DNA of 56,280 bases from Evernia prunastri. Taxonomy: Eukaryota > Ascomycota > Lecanoromycetes > Lecanorales > Parmeliaceae. Below the pieces are notes generated by a model. It saw only the letters and a list, made by a program, of their open reading frames with translations. It was not told the origin of the DNA and did not search any database. A program made the translations under genes and the position numbers. The DNA is taken from contig NKYR01000186.1 in assembly GCA_003184365.1 (NCBI GenBank), forward strand, positions 1 to 56,280. The letters run 5' to 3'. Numbering within the stretch: the stretch's first letter is position 1; each line of letters begins with the position of its first letter. Shown here piece after piece: positions 22,288-33,939 of this stretch.

Positions 22288-22407
22288 TACGGCAAAAGCC
22301 ACTACTTTATTATACCCAAACCCCTAAGGTGTTTCTATGGTGTGCCCTAGAACCCTGGGTTTCGCCCTTGCATACCTATGCATTCATGAGTCGTGACCCA
22401 TAAGACA

Positions 22408-23479
22408 TTATTTGACAATCAATGAAGCACTGGGTACCAACCCGAGCTCTTTCAAAGACGCTCCGAAATCTACCGCGTCGAAAACCTTTTTGGGAAAATT
22501 CTGGACGAAACTTCCAACTTCAAGGCCTGACTCTTTTGTTACAGCTGAAGCGACTTCGAAGAGAGTGGTATCAACAGAGAAGGCTTTTTGAATGTTGCCG
22601 GTTGAGAGTTGTAACCGCAAGCGTGTTTCGGTGTATGCTGAGGCAGGCTTCGAGGCTAGAGGACTAGAGGTTGCGTTGAGAGGTGCGGCGGCTTTCGGGG
22701 CTGCCGGTGGTGCTCGTCCCTCGCGTTCCGCTTTTTCCTTCTCCGTTCTCAATCTTCGCTCTTCTTTGTCAGCTGCAATTTTCGCTTTAATCCTCTCCTT
22801 GGCGACTATCTCATCTTGCCTTTCCTTGCGCTTTGCGGCTGCATCCTTGAGCTGCTCTTTCTTTTTCAGATCCTCCTTGATATCTTGTGTCTCCTTGGTG
22901 CTCTTTCGACGGATCTCCTAAGATCAATGTCAGCTTCCCCTGTAAAATTGCAGCTTCATCAGGATTTTACCTCATTCTTCTTCTTGTCCAATTTATCCTG
23001 CTCGGATACGCCAGACCGCTTCTCAGCAAGCTTTCTTCTCAGCTCTTCGAGTCTTGCCTTCTTCTCTTCTTCGGTGAGAGGCGCGATCTCCTCGGTGGAT
23101 TCAGAGAAGTCAACATGGCCGGTCTTGGTAGCGTGAAATTCAGCTTGTGCATGGCTTCTGAGCTTCCTGCCACATTCACCGCATACGAGCGACTTGGCTT
23201 CCTCACCCGGTTTCAAGTCTGCTGGCACTGTGTTAGGGTCCATCTCGGCTTTGGCGTCTGCTGCGTTGATTTCGTCAAGCGACCTCCCTTCTACCTCCTC
23301 GAGCCACCCAACCGCTGCTGTCACTGGTCGATATGTCAATGTAATGTCACATGACTAGATCTCGCAAGCGGCGTTATTGCAAGTAGTAACTTACAATCTC
23401 CTTTTTTCTGCATGGCCAGCTCAGCTCTCGGTTTTTCGAAGCCCATCTCAAGAAGAGTGTCTAGATCGGTGGATGCCAT
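22408..23479 (-). CDS. UBA/UBX-domain protein, probable Cdc48 cofactor
   Basis: Model: exons 23479-23395, 23323-22971, 22917-22408 (315 aa). The N-terminus is a UBA domain (MASTDLDTLLEMGFEKPRAE, then KKGDLTAAVGWLEE), which binds ubiquitin. A C2H2-type finger follows (CGECGRKLRS...H...H, about residues 80-103), then a long charged coiled coil (about 110-225). The C-terminal 80 residues form a ubiquitin-fold UBX domain (TRLRLQLSTGNIQKAFSVDT), which contacts the Cdc48/p97 N-domain. The order matches the UBXN1/SAKS1-like family. It is divergent from the VAP gene. Confidence 0.88.
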
Positions 23480-23984
23480 TTACTTGAAGGAGGCCTGGTA
23501 TTGGAGGGAAGCTCATGGAAATGGCAAATAGATGCAGCTATTAGAGGTGGAACAATGTTGAAGAATAGTACAGTGATCAAGAGAGTGTTAAAGTATTTGT
23601 GGTCTGGAGGTATTTAGTTTGTATTAGGTTTGATTCCTAACGGCGCTGATTCTATGGTGAAGTGGGCTTCTTAATTTCTGTATTAATGTGTTGAATTATT
23701 ATATTGTGTTAATTTCACCTTCCGTAAGACCCCACGAGAGTCCGCGAACAACAGCCGCGAGCCGGCGCCTAGTTCTCAAGACAGGGTCCTTCTCCAATCC
23801 CTCAAAACAAGACTCCCATGCACATTTATAAAGCACTCGATAGTCTTCAATTAAAACGCTGACTAATTACCGTTTTCATAGAGGAGGTTGAGAGTGTCAG
23901 ATCTCCATCCACGTCCCTCAAGCACGTCGCCAAAGGACTTGCATAGCGAGCGACACAATCAGTACAAACCCTCAAGTTGTTATC
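23480..23984. promoter_or_regulatory. Bidirectional promoter region, UBX gene / scs2
   Basis: 505 bp between divergent start codons. It contains a GC-rich patch around 23740-23775 within otherwise AT-rich sequence. No specific site was recognised. Confidence 0.45.
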
Positions 23985-25200
23985 ATGTCGGTCACGCTCG
24001 ATCCTCCCGAGCTTGGCTTTCGCCGTATGTCCTCGGTATCGCAGAGATGCCCTCATAACTGATAATATCTGTCCAGGTCCTTTCACACATGAAGTTACGC
24101 AGCTTTTACGCCTCAGTAATCCGAGCAAAGATCCGATAGCATTCAAGGCAAGCTTTACGTCATGTCTAGCATGTGCCAAAGCGGCAAGGACTAATTAGAA
24201 CGTCGCAGGTTAAAACTACAGCTCCTAAACAGTGAGCTTTAGCACTGGTACAGCATTCGCACGTTTACTGAGGAATGACAGGTATTGTGTTCGGCCCAAT
24301 TCAGGACGCATTGAAGTCGGCAGCGAAGTCGAGGTGCAAGGTAAGCAACATCAATATGGCAGTCTACAATCGTTCCTCTTCTGAAAATGCACAGTTCTCC
24401 TCCAGGCGATGAAAGAAGATCCTCCGCTTGATGCTAGATGCCGCGACAAGTTCCTGGTCCAGTCCGTCGCGATTACTCCAGAGAGAGACTTGGGCAACGT
24501 GACAGCCATTGTTAGTCAGAACCTTCCACACGCGCAGAAACATGTGCTGACGATCCAATAGTGGCAAAACGTGGAAAAGATTTCGAAGGGTTCCATTGAG
24601 GAGAGGAAAATCCGCGTTGTTTTCTTGCCTGCTGATGGCACGGTTTCTACCCCACACCACAATAATGTCAATGGAACAGTTAGGAGCCGAACCGGTTCGC
24701 ACTTCATTTTGCAACTACTGATTATATCTTAGCATCTCGGCAATGACGCACCCCCAGCCTACGGTTCCCCTGCACCTTCATATGGCTCTCCAGCTCCGGA
24801 GGCCGTTACCCCAAGCACCCGCTCTGCAAATGCCGCTGACTCACATTCATTCAACGACAGCAAGAGTGTGACCGAGTATGCCAGCAATGCAACAGCATCA
24901 GCACAATCTACCATTGGCGCTGCAGCTTCTAGTGTGGCTGGCGCGATACCCAAGTCTGGCGATGACGTGCGAGCGCAACTTGCTCAAGCGAACGCTACCA
25001 TTGCGAGAATGACACAGCAATCCGAAGAGCAAGGTCTAAGGCAAAGGAAGACGGATGCGGTAAATCAGAACTCTCGAGAGCGTATCACGACCGGCACGAC
25101 CGGTATGGGGATTCAGCAGCAACCAGCGGATGGCGTGCCTGTACAGATAGTTGCGGCTCTGTGCTTGCTGAGCTTCCTTCTTGCATATTTTCTTTTCTGA
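23985..25200 (+). CDS. scs2: VAP family ER membrane protein (Scs2-like)
   Basis: Model: exons 23985-24024, 24077-24147, 24209-24231, 24282-24340, 24395-24510, 24562-24678, 24733-25200 (297 aa). The first 125 residues are a major sperm protein (MSP) domain: SVTLDPPELGF, then FTHEVTQLLRLSNPSKDPIA and KTTAPKQYCVRPNSGRIEVG. In VAP proteins this domain binds FFAT motifs and builds ER contact sites. A Pro/Ser-rich linker, a coiled-coil stretch (about 220-245) and a C-terminal tail anchor (PVQIVAALCLLSFLLAYFLF) follow. Exon 3 is only 23 nt. Intron 2 has a GC donor (AAG|GCAAGC). Confidence 0.92.
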
Positions 25201-25653
25201 TGGGTAAGAGTCTGAACAAGCATGGCGCAGATGTCCAAAACAGACTTCCGATAGAGCGATTTTGTCCAGGCGTTCTGTCTGTGTATTCTGTCTGTGCTCT
25301 ATGCGGGCCAAATGGAGATCAGCAACCGACTTGCTTTTCTGGAATTCTTCACCAGATCCCGCGTCATGGCGGGTCTTCGAGAAGCGAAGGTCTCACAGGT
25401 CATAGCGACGACAGGAATGAGTGCGCGACAGCATTCGCTCAAGGCAAGCAAAGCCAAAGGATAATTTGGAAGGGACTAGCCGGCTTTGCTCTCCATTTAC
25501 ATCATGTATCTTGTAACTCAAGGAATGTAGCAATGGTTCTGAACCTTATAAATCCAAAGGTATTTCTAGTTACAGCCAGAACCCTGACATTGGGGTCTGA
25601 TCGTGATCATTTCACCTCGCTATTCCATATTTGCTGTGTCAGAGCTTTGTAGG
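25201..25653. other. Convergent intergenic region
   Basis: Lies between the scs2 stop and the stop of the minus-strand desaturase. An open frame at 25161-25652 crosses it but overlaps the scs2 3' end, has no family resemblance and is taken as chance. It probably holds both 3' UTRs. Confidence 0.4.
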
Positions 25654-26902
25654 TCACTTGACCCCTGGAATGCGAGCTCCCTTCTGCTCATTAGATCCCA
25701 GCTCGTCTTCTTTCCAGCCGCCTACCTTCCTGCCGCCTTCCTTCCTCTTTACTCGGCACCACAAGCCCACTTCCTTGTCCCAAATGAATTGCCATATCAC
25801 CCATATCCAACTTTTATGATACGGCAAATCTGCATAATACTCCTTGGCAATTTTGTGCAGCGCCGGCAAACGTGTCCAGGGTATAGCTGGAAAGTCATGG
25901 TGCTCGTTGTGCAGACCGACATTGTAAGTAAGCAGATTTAGAGGCCCGTAGTAGGAGAAGGTTTCTGGAACAGGTATGAGGTTGCTGGCTTCATGCGCGC
26001 CTTTGGATTGCGGGTTGAACACATAGTGCTCGGCGATGAAGTGGCCTGCACATGGATGCAATGAGCCGGCAAAAAAGGAGCTCATGATGAGATATGCCAA
26101 TGCTCGACCGCCAGCAAAACGCAGAAGAAGGTAATCGAAAACTAATTGAGCCATGATGTTAAAGAGGTGGATTCTAGTCAATGGTAACTGGTAGACCATC
26201 ATTGGACGGAGTGCGTAAAAAAATATTTGAAAGGTGCAGAAGAAGGCCTTGCCCAGAACGGAGTCGAGGAAGAAGGCCTCGAAGGATGTAGGAAGGTCTG
26301 TGTCGAGGCCATCGACGCCTAGGGATTTGTGGTGGGTTAGGTGGTAGGGCTGTCGTCCGATTAGCATTGCAATCGAGTGTTTTGACGTCAGCCATCAGGT
26401 TACCCACTCTGAAGGCGGCGCTGTAAGGGACTCCGATGGGTAGGTTTGCAAATACGGCAAACAGTCTATTTGCCAACGGAGCCTTGAAAGCCAGGTTGTG
26501 GGAGATCTCATGGATGGCTAGGAAGAGGTTTTGGTTTGCCGTCGCACCAATGACGTAGGCGGCGAGGACATGGTTCAGAGAAAGGACTGGTGTATTGCGC
26601 AAGCATACAGCACAAATGACTTGCAACGCAACGACAGCGAGCACGAAATACTTGGTCAGAGGTTCTGGCCCGCAGAGCTTGGTTACCTGTATAAAGATAC
26701 ATTAGCCATAGTAGCATCCAGGACAGCCCGGGTTATTTTGTACTTCTGGGTGTGCTTTGATGATCGCTTGTCTCCGTGTCCTATGCGGCTCCTCGGTATA
26801 CGACCAAAAGAAGTGGTCGCCACCATAGCTTGATGCCGCTTGCTTGGGAAGACCAAGCGGTGAGGAAGTCTTCACAGTGGTCTTCACCGCTATAGAAGAC
26901 AT
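25654..26902 (-). CDS. dsd1: Sphingolipid delta-4 desaturase
   Basis: Model: exons 26902-26744, 26686-26408, 26349-25654 (377 aa). It introduces the delta-4 double bond into dihydroceramide on the ER membrane, making ceramide for glucosylceramide synthesis. The N-terminal desaturase lipid-associated region has the family signature (HFFWSYTEEPHRTRRQAIIK). The three His boxes are HEISH (112-116), HLTHH (149-153) and NEHHD (294-298), with hydrophobic spans between them. Length agrees with the DEGS family. The C-terminus ends in a Lys/Gly-rich tail after KEVGLWCRVKR. Intron 2 sits immediately before the second His box. Confidence 0.94.
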
Positions 26903-27286
26903 ATTTAAACGCAGAGAACAACGTGAACGTGGCTTAAATTGACCGTCTGCCTAAGACTGCGTATCCAGAAAGTACCCGATCTTAATTTTGGACTCCGTAA
27001 ACATGTTCTAGTCTCTAGTCTAGTACCTTATTTACCTTTATATTTTAGTGGAAGAAATTTTACACACCCTACAGCAACTAGTGCGATTCTCGATCCAGAC
27101 TACCACGCTCTATGATCAGAAACCGTCATGTTATTTTGAAAACTTACGCCCGTTATTCTCTAGGACGGTGATGCTAGTATAGTCTGAATAGTTGGAAGTA
27201 ACGATTTTGACGTGCAATGTAGGATTAGCAACTACCTTGACTCCGATTGTTTATTGAAGTATATGTAATGAGTTGCCTCAAAGTGC
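26903..27286. other. Intergenic
   Basis: 384 bp between two minus-strand genes: the desaturase promoter side and the 3' UTR of the PQ-loop gene. Nothing else recognised. Confidence 0.4.
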
Positions 27287-29038
27287 CTACTCTTCTATAG
27301 CCGAATATCTCTCTGAACCTTCGGTCCCGTATCTGTGGAATTGAATCTGAATACCATTCGCAGTCAGTACTGCCTACTTAAGTCTTGAAACACGTCTAGG
27401 AATTAATGCTCTTAAGACGCGTTCCAAGACTCCCGATCTTGTCCGACAAAAGAAATATGGACTCGAAGTATACATACAAAGATTATTACGTCCTCAGCAA
27501 TCGTACCTAAATCAAGTCATTTTGTGTCCCCTTTTTTGACGGGTTACACTCGGCGTACCCAGAGATCCAATGAGCCAGGGCAGGTTCGTAAAAAGATACT
27601 CCTTTTCGAGAGAGTGGAAGAGTATCTGGATATGATGAGCATGAATCCAAAGGAGCGTGACTTCCTCAAACATACGCCGCCTCCATAACTAAACGATCCA
27701 AGTCAGCGACTTCCGTTGAGATCGCCCTCTGGCGCAATGTCACAAACGGTATGGTGAGAAGGTGACTGTATGGTCGACCACGCAGCGCGAGACGTATTCC
27801 TAGGAGAGAGTTAGGACTTACGATAGATTCCCCAGAAGAGATAATGCAAAGAAAAGGATCGACAGTCCTGTCAATGAGATTAGCGAAGACAAGACCTTTG
27901 ATAATATGCGGACATCGAGGCCACCTTCGCAGGATCTTTCGCGAGAATTCTTTAAAATTTGTGGAATTCTGGCACTGCGCAGGATTAGCGTTGAGGACAG
28001 ACAGACTTTTAGTGTTCATAAGGAATCTACCCGAGGTACAGTAGCTATCCATATCAGCGATAACCACGTCTAAGAGACATGGAGAATAAAAAACGTACTG
28101 CTGATAAATAGCCTAAGATCTGTGCAGGCACACTGTCATGGGTGGCATTTCCAGGGATCTCTATGCTAGGCTTCCAGAATCCAGCTGTGGAAGCGATATA
28201 GAAACCAACGGCGCCAAGAGCACACACGGCGAACACATACAAACAATTCTTCAGCCAAGGACGAGCATGATCACCGCCTTCTGAGATGACGGAAGGAGCC
28301 GTTGCTCCCTGTTGTTTTTGAGACACAGAGGAGCGACGCCTCGAGCCTGGTAGACCGATATCACTCGATCTTTGGCTAAGTAACGGCTGGTCTGTTCTGT
28401 CGTCTATGTCTACGCTGGTGGATCGAACGCCGTCTTTGCGAGAATTTACGTAGTTGTAGTACAAAATTTGGGTGATCAAGACTGCGTCAGCAACACAGAA
28501 ATACAGGGCCAAAGCCTAATGAACGTTCAGAGTCAGCATTGCCCCATATGAATTACTGCAAATTGAATCAGAAAACATTTCTAGAGCGGTATCGAAGGTG
28601 AAAAGCAGGTACTCCTGCCTTGCTATTCGGGATACTGTTCTCCTCATGTAATCCAAGATTCACGGTAGAAGGACATACAATTACGGTGGGCACCAGGCGG
28701 GCAAGAGATGCGCCGAGCAAATTTGAAACATCACCGAGGAACCTTGAATGATCTCCGGGTCAGCATATATCTTTTGCGGTGCAATAGGAACCATTAAACA
28801 GGGCTGAGGAGCATTGTACTCCTGCAACAACTCTCGCAACCCAGAAGATGGTACGGATAAGGGGATATTGCGCTGAGAAGACAACCAACCAAACAATCAA
28901 GAATGCCATTGAAATGCCATCTGCCGACTTGGACATGTAATTCTCAATTAACTGCGGAGCAAGTACAAAGAGCCAGCAGGCCAATGATACCGAACCAGAG
29001 ATCCCAGACAAGATCTCGTGAGTACTTGTATGTAGCAT
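27287..29038 (-). CDS. PQ-loop vacuolar amino-acid transporter (Ypq family)
   Basis: Model: exons 29038-28890, 28742-28679, 28515-28099, 28044-28031, 27974-27925, 27867-27822, 27688-27676, 27625-27559, 27506-27478, 27346-27287 (302 aa). Two PQ-loop repeats are present: LAPQLIENYMSKSADGIS near the N-terminus and the ARIPQILKNS block in the second half. Seven membrane segments are expected, with a polar Ser-rich loop (about 120-180) between repeats. Yeast Ypq proteins and human PQLC2 export cationic amino acids from the vacuole or lysosome. Downstream blocks NLPWLIGSLG and TIAEDVIIF confirm the order. Exons 4, 7 and 9 are 14, 13 and 29 nt; all junctions keep frame. Simple ORF calling would truncate this gene near 27666. 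Confidence 0.88.
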
Positions 29039-29478
29039 TGCCCATGGAAGACCAAGATGTTGGCGTGATTTTCGCCCCTCTCGACGCCGTTTAGCCGAGG
29101 AAACTGATGGAAAGCGCACAGAAAGCCCCTTCGAATTGGTATGGAATATGAAGTTTAAAAAACAAATCTAAAAGAGAATATGCAGGAGTATGCAGGTACA
29201 CAGGACTGAGGGACGTTCACTGGTTAAAACTAAACAGAGAAAATATTCACCAATCGGCTGTCTAGTGTCTAGCGCCCGCCTAGCAGGGCTTAGTTATACC
29301 TTCGATTCATTATTTGTCGATTCTATTTCCGTCTTTCAGAACCTTTTCATTTCTCAATATATTCCATCGATTGCATACCCAGACACAAGCCTTGATACAA
29401 CTGTCATTATTGCGTCAAAAGTTTAGCACCCGCCAACTTACATTTTGCCTCGATACTCAAACACTCATTATTCACAGC
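29039..29478. promoter_or_regulatory. Bidirectional promoter region, PQ-loop gene / mucin-like gene
   Basis: 440 bp between divergent start codons. The last 150 bp before 29479 are C/T-rich, as often seen upstream of highly expressed fungal genes. No defined site was identified. Confidence 0.45.
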
Positions 29479-30304
29479 ATGTTCCGTCTAAGCTTCGCTC
29501 TTCTTCTTTTCTGCGCCATTCTTTCAGTGGCCGAAAACCTGCAGTATCGCCAAGATAATAACACGTCTACAACAGCGACCTCGGTCAGCTCTTCAACAAG
29601 CTCTTCGTCTGTCTCAACCACCCTGTCCGCGGATGTGCAGACCACGACGGATTCAACAACGACCTCTAATACCCAAACAGCCTCTCTTCAAGGTGCGGCC
29701 AAGACGAGTTCCACATCAGCGTCCGGCACAGACGCTCAAGCAAAATCAAGCACCTTGGAGAAGTCGAAGTCCTCGACGTCGAAAGATGGGTCTCCCCACA
29801 CTACATCTCCAAGCACAACACCCACGGGAAGCGTCACACGGACAATTGTGACTACGATTATTTCAACGAGCGGGAGCGTGACATTTAGCAGTATATCGAC
29901 ATCTAGTCAAGTGATAGCCGCGGCTTTGGCTTCAGCCGCATCCTCTGGAGCTCCTGGAATCAGTGGAAGCAACAGCGGATCGGGCAGCTCCGGCCTTTCG
30001 TCAAGAAGCAAATCTATAGTTGGCGGTGTTGTTGGCGGCGTCGGAGGCGCAATCCTGCTAGGAGGCTTGGCCATCGTTGTTTGGCGCGTGTGGGGCAAAA
30101 GTCGACGGTCACACGGTGCCGACAACGACCCGATGGACCCACAGCCAGGGCAGGAGAAGAGTAACAGTGTCAGTGGTCACAGTCCTTTCGTAAGTCAACC
30201 CTGCAGCATAACGCATCTGAATGATCGCTGACCAGTATCTGTAGCGATCTACCTTGGATCAATACCACAATCCTGGGCCAGTCAACTCGGCATCCAATTT
30301 CTAG
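29479..30304 (+). CDS. Ser/Thr-rich single-pass membrane protein (Mid2/WSC-like architecture)
   Basis: Model: exons 29479-30189 and 30245-30304 (256 aa). A signal peptide (MFRLSFALLLFCAILSVAEN) is followed by about 150 residues dominated by Ser, Thr and Ala, a likely O-mannosylated stalk. A transmembrane segment starts near residue 180 (SIVGGVVGGVGGAILLGG, then VVWRVWG), and a short cytoplasmic tail follows. Splicing the 55-nt intron replaces a run-on frame with STLDQYHNPGPVNSASNF, a tail end typical of this fungal family. The architecture resembles cell-wall stress sensors, but no WSC or Mid2 domain is evident, so a sensing role is inference. Confidence 0.75.
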
Positions 30305-31022
30305 AGATGCGGAAATTGATATATAACTTGTGGTTTGCGGATTTTGTGAGTTCAGCATTTTAGCCATCAGCGGCATTGTTGGGAGTCTGTAGCATAGATT
30401 GGTGCCAGCAGTCATTAACGAATCTCTTTGGTCGATATGATTAGCGACATACAATTAATTGTAGTAGACGTTGAAATGTCTCAGCTAAGGGTGGCAATTG
30501 GTATTTATTAGGAATTTCTAAACGCAGTAATTTTCCTGCTTAGAGCTTGGGGGACAAGGTTGCGGTAAACAAATTTCAAATCTAAGACTTCAAGAACCGT
30601 ATAAATCGAAGGTGTATAACAAAGTTGTATAATGAAAGAAAGAAATACTCACCGTAATCTACTGTCAAATCCTTCATCTTACCATACAATCTTAGCAATT
30701 CATCATCAGGTTCTAAAATTCTCCATTTCTAGAAATCGCTTCTTACGCTCTAGATTTGTTCTCCAGGATAAGGTACTAAACTGCATTACTAGTGGCCTTG
30801 GCACTGGAGCACGCTAGCACGCGTGCAGAATTCTTACGCGGCTCAAAACACGGTATCATGACTCCGTACAATCTCTCTTTCTTTGATCCTTAGAGCAAAC
30901 CCCTTCAGGTAGCAAGAATGTTGCAAATCAGCCCGTCACTCTATAAGCCGGAGTCCTTAATCCGCATACCGTCTCCTTTGGCGCCTTTCAACCCTAATGC
31001 TTGCCCGCGCTTCTCCCTACAG
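30305..31022. other. Intergenic
   Basis: About 720 bp between two plus-strand genes. It contains short open frames without meaning and an AT-rich centre. No feature could be supported. Confidence 0.4.
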
Positions 31023-31691
31023 ATGGCGTCCGTGGAGACGACAGACAATGCCACGTCGAGTTACTCCCACAAGCGCGTTACATATAACCCTCTACTGCTG
31101 CGAAAACCCAAGGAAGAGCAAGATCGGAGGCGACAGGTATTCTTAAACAAAGTCCGTCAGCTTAGCGATGACAAGAACTGGGAATCCCGCAGCGAACAGG
31201 TGCGCGGCGGTTGTTCCTGAGACAGCTCGATAACGCTTTGAGCTGAGACTGTCACAGATCTTGAGAAAGGATTTCCTTTCGAGGCAGAAAGAGTGGGAAC
31301 TCGACCAAGCACGTTCGGCGCCAGAACCACCCCAGGCTCTCGACGACGACGAGCGAGAAGAGGAATCTAGTTCAATGGCGGGGAAGAATGCCGAGCTCTT
31401 TCGAGTGTACTGCATCTGACTAACCGCCTTGCAGAGTTAGATATGGTCGATCAAATCCTGTCCCAGGAGAATCAGGAGTTTGAAGCGTTTGTATCATTGA
31501 TGCAAGATGATGCGAACCAAGGGGACCACCACCAACAGAATCAAGTGTTCGATTACGGCAGTGATGGGGAAGAATACGATCAGCTATTCAAGGAAGTCAT
31601 GTCGAGACAGGCATTTGCGGAGAGAAGCATTGCCACATTCGGAGACGGCGCTGCGGAACAGGACCAGGAGATGGACGTTTCGTTTGGTTAA
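31023..31691 (+). CDS. Small acidic protein of unknown function
   Basis: Model: exons 31023-31199, 31258-31369, 31435-31691 (181 aa). It starts MASVETTDNATSSYSHKRVT. The middle is highly charged and helical (VFLNKVRQLSDDKNWESRSE, then LRKDFLSRQKEWELDQ). An acidic C-terminal part contains DMVDQILSQENQEFEAFVSL and a second acidic block (YGSDGEEYDQLFKEVMS). The second intron (65 nt, CTGACTAAC branch region) was set so the DMVDQ frame continues. It resembles uncharacterised conserved fungal proteins, but I do not recognise a domain. The stop lies 144 bp from the stop of PEX19. Confidence 0.65.
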
Positions 31692-31835
31692 GGACAATCG
31701 AGGTTATGTTGTGCACCTTTTACGAATATCTCAAGAAACACCCCGAGACGGGAATCACGTCCGAGGCTCACCCTATACATGGGCAGATGCCCGGCTAAAT
31801 ACTATCCATATGCCCCAGGGACCACATAAGATTTG

Positions 31836-32872
31836 TCACTGCTGAGCACAGCCGGAGTCTATGTCACCTAAAGCATCTTGTGCAGCATTCATGTCACCCA
31901 CGAGATCGGCTGGGGGACTTCCAGCTGCTTGCATCTGATTTACCTCGATTAGCTCCAGTTGCAAATTGTAATGGGCCAGGACCTGTACCTGTTGCATTCG
32001 TCCCACAATGAATTCTCTGTCCGAAGAATGGGAGTCGGAGTAATTTTTCTGTTCAAATCTGTCCACTATTTCTCCTACAAGTCGTTGCTGTTCGTCGTAT
32101 CTTCGCAAATCGTCTGGACTTGTGCTGCTCCTATGTTTGGACATCCATGCTGGGAATTTGTCATGTAATTCTTTCATGGGCTCGTACAATATGTCTTTGT
32201 TTGTCAACTGCTCCATCATACCGAGAAGCACCTTGCTGAATCCGTCGTCATCGCCTGCCTCTTCTAGACCGCCGGCTTGCATTTCCTTCAACATCTCTGC
32301 GAGCACGTCACCAGAGTCCTCAGCTGTTGCAGCGGCTGTTGCTTGGTCTCCTGAAGCCTGCATTCGCTCCATAGTCTTTCGAATGGTCTCCTGAAAAGGC
32401 TCTTCTGTATTTGGCGACGACGGTTTTCCAGTGATCCCGTCCTTGGTTTTTGAAGACGCGCCAGGATCTACCGTAACACCCAATTCGCGCATCATGGCTT
32501 CAATCTGTGTCTTCATTTCCGGTGACTCGTCTACACTGCCTATGAGCGCAGCCATTTGGTCTTGCAGTTGCTTGCTGAACTCATCCGCAGCTGCATCCGA
32601 ATTCTCTGGCTCTCGAAGACCTCGGCCCGGCGCAGGCTTATGTTTCCGTGGGGCATCTTGGGCTTTGCTGACGTTGGTGTTTGAGAATTCATCGAGCATG
32701 TCTGTAAGAATAATTAATGAGCGCTGCAGGTACTGAGGAAGGCTCAAGTCATGCCATCTAGATCGTCCAAGTTGTCCTCTTCTGGATCCGGCACATCATG
32801 ATGTATCAAGGGTGCTTTGTCAGAAGTATCAGTAGCCTGCTTTTCGCTCGTCTGGCGCTCTTCCTCTTCCAT
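31836..32872 (-). CDS. pex19: Peroxisomal membrane protein chaperone Pex19
   Basis: Model: exons 32872-32755 and 32701-31836 (327 aa). Pex19 is the cytosolic receptor and chaperone that delivers membrane proteins to peroxisomes through Pex3. The N-terminal acidic region ends in the characteristic NLDDLDDMLDEFSN block, restored across the intron. The C-terminal helical domain includes MMEQLTNKDILYEPMKELHD and the HDKFPAWM segment. The protein ends in CAQQ, a CaaX box for farnesylation as in yeast Pex19. The 53-nt intron starts with GC (GATG|GCATGA); no GT donor fits. Confidence 0.94.
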
Positions 32873-33311
32873 TGTAAATCCACCTCTTCAATCCCTTGAG
32901 CCCTGATAGTTCCCAAACATGTTAGAAAAGTGAGACCGAGTGAAAGTGACTGTCACCGCACTTGACGTGGGCATTTTCAGTCACTTACAGTGGGGCCATG
33001 GATCGACAGGCACTGGCGGGGCCGCCGGGAATCTGCCGACTTTAATTAATCGTACACTTCTCATATGCCTTACCCTTTGACTTCATAAATACTATCCTAC
33101 AAACACTCTGGGCAAGTCCTCTTGCGCCTGAGCTCATCACTTCATCTGCTTTTTTCGGCCTCACTGCACTCGACTTCTCGCGGGCTCATCAATCTATCCA
33201 CCACATCGTCCATAGCTTACGCCTTACCTCCGAGCACATGACCATCCTCTTCCAAGCTTTTCGACGAGAACTGACCAACCCACATCGTCGAACATAAATA
33301 CAGCTAGAAGG
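32873..33311. promoter_or_regulatory. Bidirectional promoter region, pex19 / ubc9
   Basis: 439 bp between divergent start codons. A near-palindromic stretch GTGACTGTCACCG lies at about 32947. No known factor site is claimed. Confidence 0.45.
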
Positions 33312-33939
33312 ATGTCCTTGTGTCAGAATCGCCTTCAGGAGGAGAGGCAAGCTTGGCTCATCCACCTAATAGCTCAGAAACGAGGCTAATAAGAATAGAA
33401 AGCAATGGCGTCGTGATCATCCATTCGGTTTTTTCGCAAAGCCCATTCGTACTACTCAGGGAGTATTGGACTTGAAGAAATGGGAATGCGGAGTGCCGGG
33501 TAAAGACAAGACGCTGTGGGAAGGTGGTCTTTTCAAATTGGACGTGCTTTTCCCTGACGGTGAATAAGAGCCTGACTTGTTCCACGTACGTGATGCTGAG
33601 CTAGTCTCTAGAGTATCCTACGAAGCCTCCGAAATGTACAACACCAAGCTGAGCTCTGACGTAAGGTGAATTGACAAGAATGCAGGCAAATTCGTTCCCC
33701 CACTTTTCCACCCTAACGTCTATCCTTCCGGTACCGTTTGCCTGTCAATCTTGAACGAAGAAGAAGGCTGGAAGCCAGCCATCACCATCAAGCAGATCCT
33801 CCTCGGCATCCAAGATCTCCTCAACGATCCAAATCCTGATTCGCCAGCGCAGGCCGATGCCTACAATCTCTTCAAGAGAGATCGCCAGGCTTACGAAAAG
33901 AAGGTCAAAGCCATTGTGAAAGACAATCCAGCCCCGTGA
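33312..33939 (+). CDS. ubc9: SUMO-conjugating enzyme Ubc9
   Basis: Model: exons 33312-33346, 33399-33559, 33612-33635, 33686-33939 (157 aa, the usual family length). It carries the E2 fold: MSLCQNRLQEERKQWRRDHP at the N-terminus, the Ubc9-specific loop KDKTLWEGGLFKLDV, the HPNVYPSGTVCLSI active-site strand with catalytic Cys at about residue 92, and DPNPDSPAQADAYNLFKRD at the C-terminus. It transfers SUMO from the Aos1-Uba2 E1 to lysines in PsiKxE motifs. Intron 1 uses a GC donor (GAGAG|GCAAGC). Exon 3 is a 24-nt micro-exon (EYPTKPPK). Confidence 0.96.

Larger units (their letters stand above)
20521..22407. other. Intergenic region rich in small mobile elements
   Basis: About 1.9 kb between the RAD52 start and the UBX gene stop. 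It holds a 229-bp TIR element, a 95-nt foldable sequence, a GGACCC hexamer repeat and a 590-bp TIR element, listed separately. The left 170 bp must contain the RAD52 promoter. A 10-bp inverted repeat GACCCCCTGC / GCAGGGGGTC (about 21597-21661) also lies here. Confidence 0.6.

Noticed and set aside
25161..25652. 163-codon plus-strand frame after scs2
   Set aside because: It overlaps the last codons of scs2, lacks any domain resemblance and lies where two 3' UTRs should be.
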